Source: Membranipora membranacea
Lineage: Eukaryota; Bryozoa; Gymnolaemata; Cheilostomatida; Membraniporidae
NCBI GenBank assembly: GCA_914767715.1
Contig: OU612074.1
Location: 18,152,062-18,216,061, forward strand
Direction: 5' to 3'
DNA: 64,000 nucleotides
The position numbers and the translations under genes were made by a program. Under the pieces are notes generated by a model. That model searched no databases. It saw nothing but the letters and a program-made list of their open reading frames with translations, and had not been told where the DNA came from. This document shows positions 62,901 to 64,000 of the stretch, one piece after another (positions within the stretch are counted from its first letter, which is position 1; every line of letters starts with the position of its first letter).

Positions 62901-64000
62901 TCAGCGCTACAAGCTCCGGGTCAGGACAACTAGTGAAGCATGTATGTCAGATATGTGGAGATAGAGCCAGTGGTAAACACTACGGTGTATACAGGTTAGT
63001 ATGTTATACAGTCTATAAACAGGGTTATATATGTGTGTATACAGGTAAGTATGTAATTATTGTCTGTATAAGGTTATATATGTGTATACAGGGTAGTATC
63101 ATGTACATCCTGTAACTGTGGTGATAATAAATATGTGTACACATGACCTTAAGCCAAATTGGGGAGTTTTTTCGGGACCTCCCTGGCGAGATAAGCTTCA
63201 TCTAATATGGATGCATTTTGAGTGGCTTTCCTTCGAGCAACTGGGGAGTTCTGGGCAGAATCGGAGCAACCCAAAATGCGGACAAATCCGATCACGCTTA
63301 ACCTTGTTGTCAGCAATGTATGGATAGTAATATATGTGGTGATAAGTATGTCCCTTCATGTTTTGTGGTAGGACAACTCCACAGCAAAACTTCTGAATTC
63401 CACAAAGTCTTTACGAGGGAGGGGGGTTGTTCATGCCTTAAACAGAGATCATTGAGAAATTACTGTAACTTCATCCCTACCAGAGATGGGTGTGAGGTGT
63501 GAGTGATATGTGGTTTATAATTCCTACCAGTAGCCCAATCACTTCAGCTACAAACTGCCAAACTTGTTCCAAATAACCGTAATCATCGAATTGGTATTAC
63601 TAATGTGGTCAGGTTAGGTCATCATCCTTCTGTGACTGTGACACTAGTATGATCTTTTCTTTGTTCCCCACAGTTGTGAGGGCTGTAAAGGATTCTTCAA
63701 GCGGACGGTAAGAAAGGATTTATCATACGCCTGCAGAGATGAGAGAAACTGTGTAATCGACAAAAGGCAGCGAAATCGCTGTCAGTTCTGCAGATATAAT
63801 AAGTGCCTCGCTCAGGGCATGAAGAAGGATGGTAAGTGAACCTCTTTTATTATACATCAATTCTTGGTTGACCCAGACTCCCACTCTGATTCTGAGTTCC
63901 ATTCATTCTGAGCAGAAAGACAGATCCCTGGGAAAAAGTTATGAGCTGGTTACATAGACTGCATGATAATTCTAAAGCATGATTATTATTGTTATCGTAT
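56814..64000 (+). CDS. RXR: retinoid X receptor, N-terminal and DNA-binding region, runs off the window
   Basis: RXR is the nuclear receptor that dimerises with itself or other class II receptors to control transcription. Exons: 56814-56943 (ATG at 56908), 58766-58928, 62862-62994, 63674-63831; 163 codons plus one base so far. The first ~100 residues are a Pro/Ser/Gly-rich A/B domain ([20 protein letters not shown]). Residues from about 100 form the zinc-finger domain: [20 protein letters not shown] and the P-box [16 protein letters not shown], then the second finger with [21 protein letters not shown]-box CEGCKG and the [24 protein letters not shown] stretch identify RXR rather than HNF4 or COUP-TF. 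The second finger is somewhat diverged ([14 protein letters not shown]). The ligand-binding domain lies right of the window. Confidence 0.92.
56958..57270. repeat. 10-bp satellite-like repeat in RXR intron 1
   Basis: About 25 tandem copies of ATATCACACA with variants (CCATATCACA, CTATATCACA), beginning 15 bp after the donor of the first coding exon. A partial outlier lies at 57253-57272. Confidence 0.95.
57806..58500. mobile_element. foldback element, ~695 bp, with ~300-bp inverted arms
   Basis: The left arm (57806 to about 58127) begins TCACAGAGTAAGGATATACA and contains GCCTGCGGTTTTTATC, TTTGTCACCCAGACATAGCC and ATTGTCATTTTTTGCTAGGA. The right arm (about 58189-58500) repeats all of these as reverse complement in reverse order, with few differences. 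The spacer is about 60 bp. No protein is encoded. It is probably a non-autonomous DNA transposon or foldback MITE in RXR intron 1. Confidence 0.9.
58766..58928 (+). CDS. RXR: RXR exon: A/B domain
   Basis: Acceptor ttgtttacag, donor CCAG/gtatgt, phase 0 to 1. It encodes [20 protein letters not shown] and [13 protein letters not shown], typical low-complexity RXR N-terminus. Confidence 0.85.
58929..62861 (+). other. RXR intron
   Basis: A 3.9-kb intron. It contains a lone copy of the foldback end motif (59776-59795) and a SINE-like element (61683-61990). No exon seen. Confidence 0.65.
61683..61990 (+). repeat. tRNA-derived SINE-like element
   Basis: GGTAGCTCAAATTGGTGAGA fits the pol III A box and is followed 31 nt later by GGTTCAAATCC, a perfect B box. 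A roughly 230-bp unrelated body rich in CTGCAGTTTACTG and GGGCCCTG repeats follows. It sits in an RXR intron, sense orientation. Confidence 0.6.
62862..62994 (+). CDS. RXR: RXR exon: first zinc finger
   Basis: Acceptor gtatttttag, donor TACAG/gttagt. It encodes [20 protein letters not shown], then [19 protein letters not shown]. The donor is not optimal, and better copies of it follow. Confidence 0.93.
62986..63100 (+). repeat. ~50-bp tandem repeat spanning the RXR exon 5' splice site
   Basis: GTATACAGG(T/G) plus TAGTATG or TAAGTATG occurs at about 62987, 63037 and 63085, with GGTTATATATGTGT in the repeats between. The first copy is the exon end itself. Confidence 0.85.
63145..63320. repeat. 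small foldback element
   Basis: ATGCATTTTGAGTGGC is mirrored by CAACCCAAAATGCGG, followed by AAATCCGATCACGCTTAACC and TTGTTGTCAGCAA. It is related to the element at 36510-36650 (AAATTGGATCACACTTGATC, then TTGTTGTTGATAA). Confidence 0.5.
63674..63831 (+). CDS. RXR: RXR exon: P-box and second zinc finger
   Basis: Acceptor ttccccacag, donor GATG/gtaagt, phase 2 to 1. It encodes [20 protein letters not shown] and [20 protein letters not shown]. All eight zinc-coordinating Cys of the domain are present across this and the previous exon. Confidence 0.96.

Noticed and set aside
62876-63115. Read-through beyond the RXR first-finger exon
   Set aside because: Continues past TACAG/gttagt into the 50-bp repeat. 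The true continuation, SCEGCKGFF, is at 63674.

Overview
The window is invertebrate animal genomic DNA: AT-rich, spliceosomal GT-AG introns throughout, short exons, many low-complexity tracts and dispersed or foldback repeats. All recognisable genes are animal genes (unconventional myosin VI, delta-aminolevulinate dehydratase, retinoid X receptor). A restriction-like-endonuclease LINE and tRNA-derived SINE-like repeats fit a bilaterian invertebrate. I cannot fix the phylum from sequence alone.

Layout. (1) 1-14674, plus strand: the 3' half of myosin VI. Eleven coding exons run from the IQ/lever extension through the tail helices, the charged single-helix region and the cargo-binding domain to the stop codon. 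Its introns hold a striking 6.5-copy array of a 404-bp unit (208-2840, flanked by a 9-bp direct repeat), 90-bp and 31-bp tandem repeats, and a 5'-truncated LINE with an intact C-terminal ORF. (2) 17064-18434, minus strand: a small three-exon gene for a secreted Cys-rich, Ser/Thr/Tyr-rich, Gly-rich protein of 253 residues, unnamed. (3) 18435-29104: about 10 kb with no gene I can support. (4) 29105-42692, minus strand: a twelve-exon gene, rebuilt from splice phases, for a Cys-rich secreted protein with a Thr/Ala-rich stalk and a GPI-anchor-like C-terminus, unnamed; one exon junction does not phase. (5) 45721-51448, minus strand: complete ALAD, nine coding exons, 330 residues, zinc and Schiff-base residues intact, with a probable ETS/NRF1 promoter near 51650. 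(6) 56814 to the window end, plus strand: the 5' part of RXR (N-terminus and the DNA-binding domain), continuing beyond the window. ALAD and RXR are divergently arranged, and their start codons are 5.5 kb apart.

The genes do not form a pathway. They are independent neighbours: a cytoskeletal motor, a haem-biosynthesis enzyme, a nuclear receptor and two secreted or surface proteins. The most unusual material lies in the repeats and in how they meet splice sites. The 404-bp array carries head-to-head tRNA-like promoters. The last myosin VI 3' splice site is the fourth copy of a 31-bp repeat. An RXR 5' splice site has stronger decoy copies 50 bp downstream. Two extra exon-like segments occur, one in a myosin VI intron and one in an ALAD intron. 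Exon boundaries were placed by hand from splice motifs, reading phase and recalled family sequence; no alignment was run.
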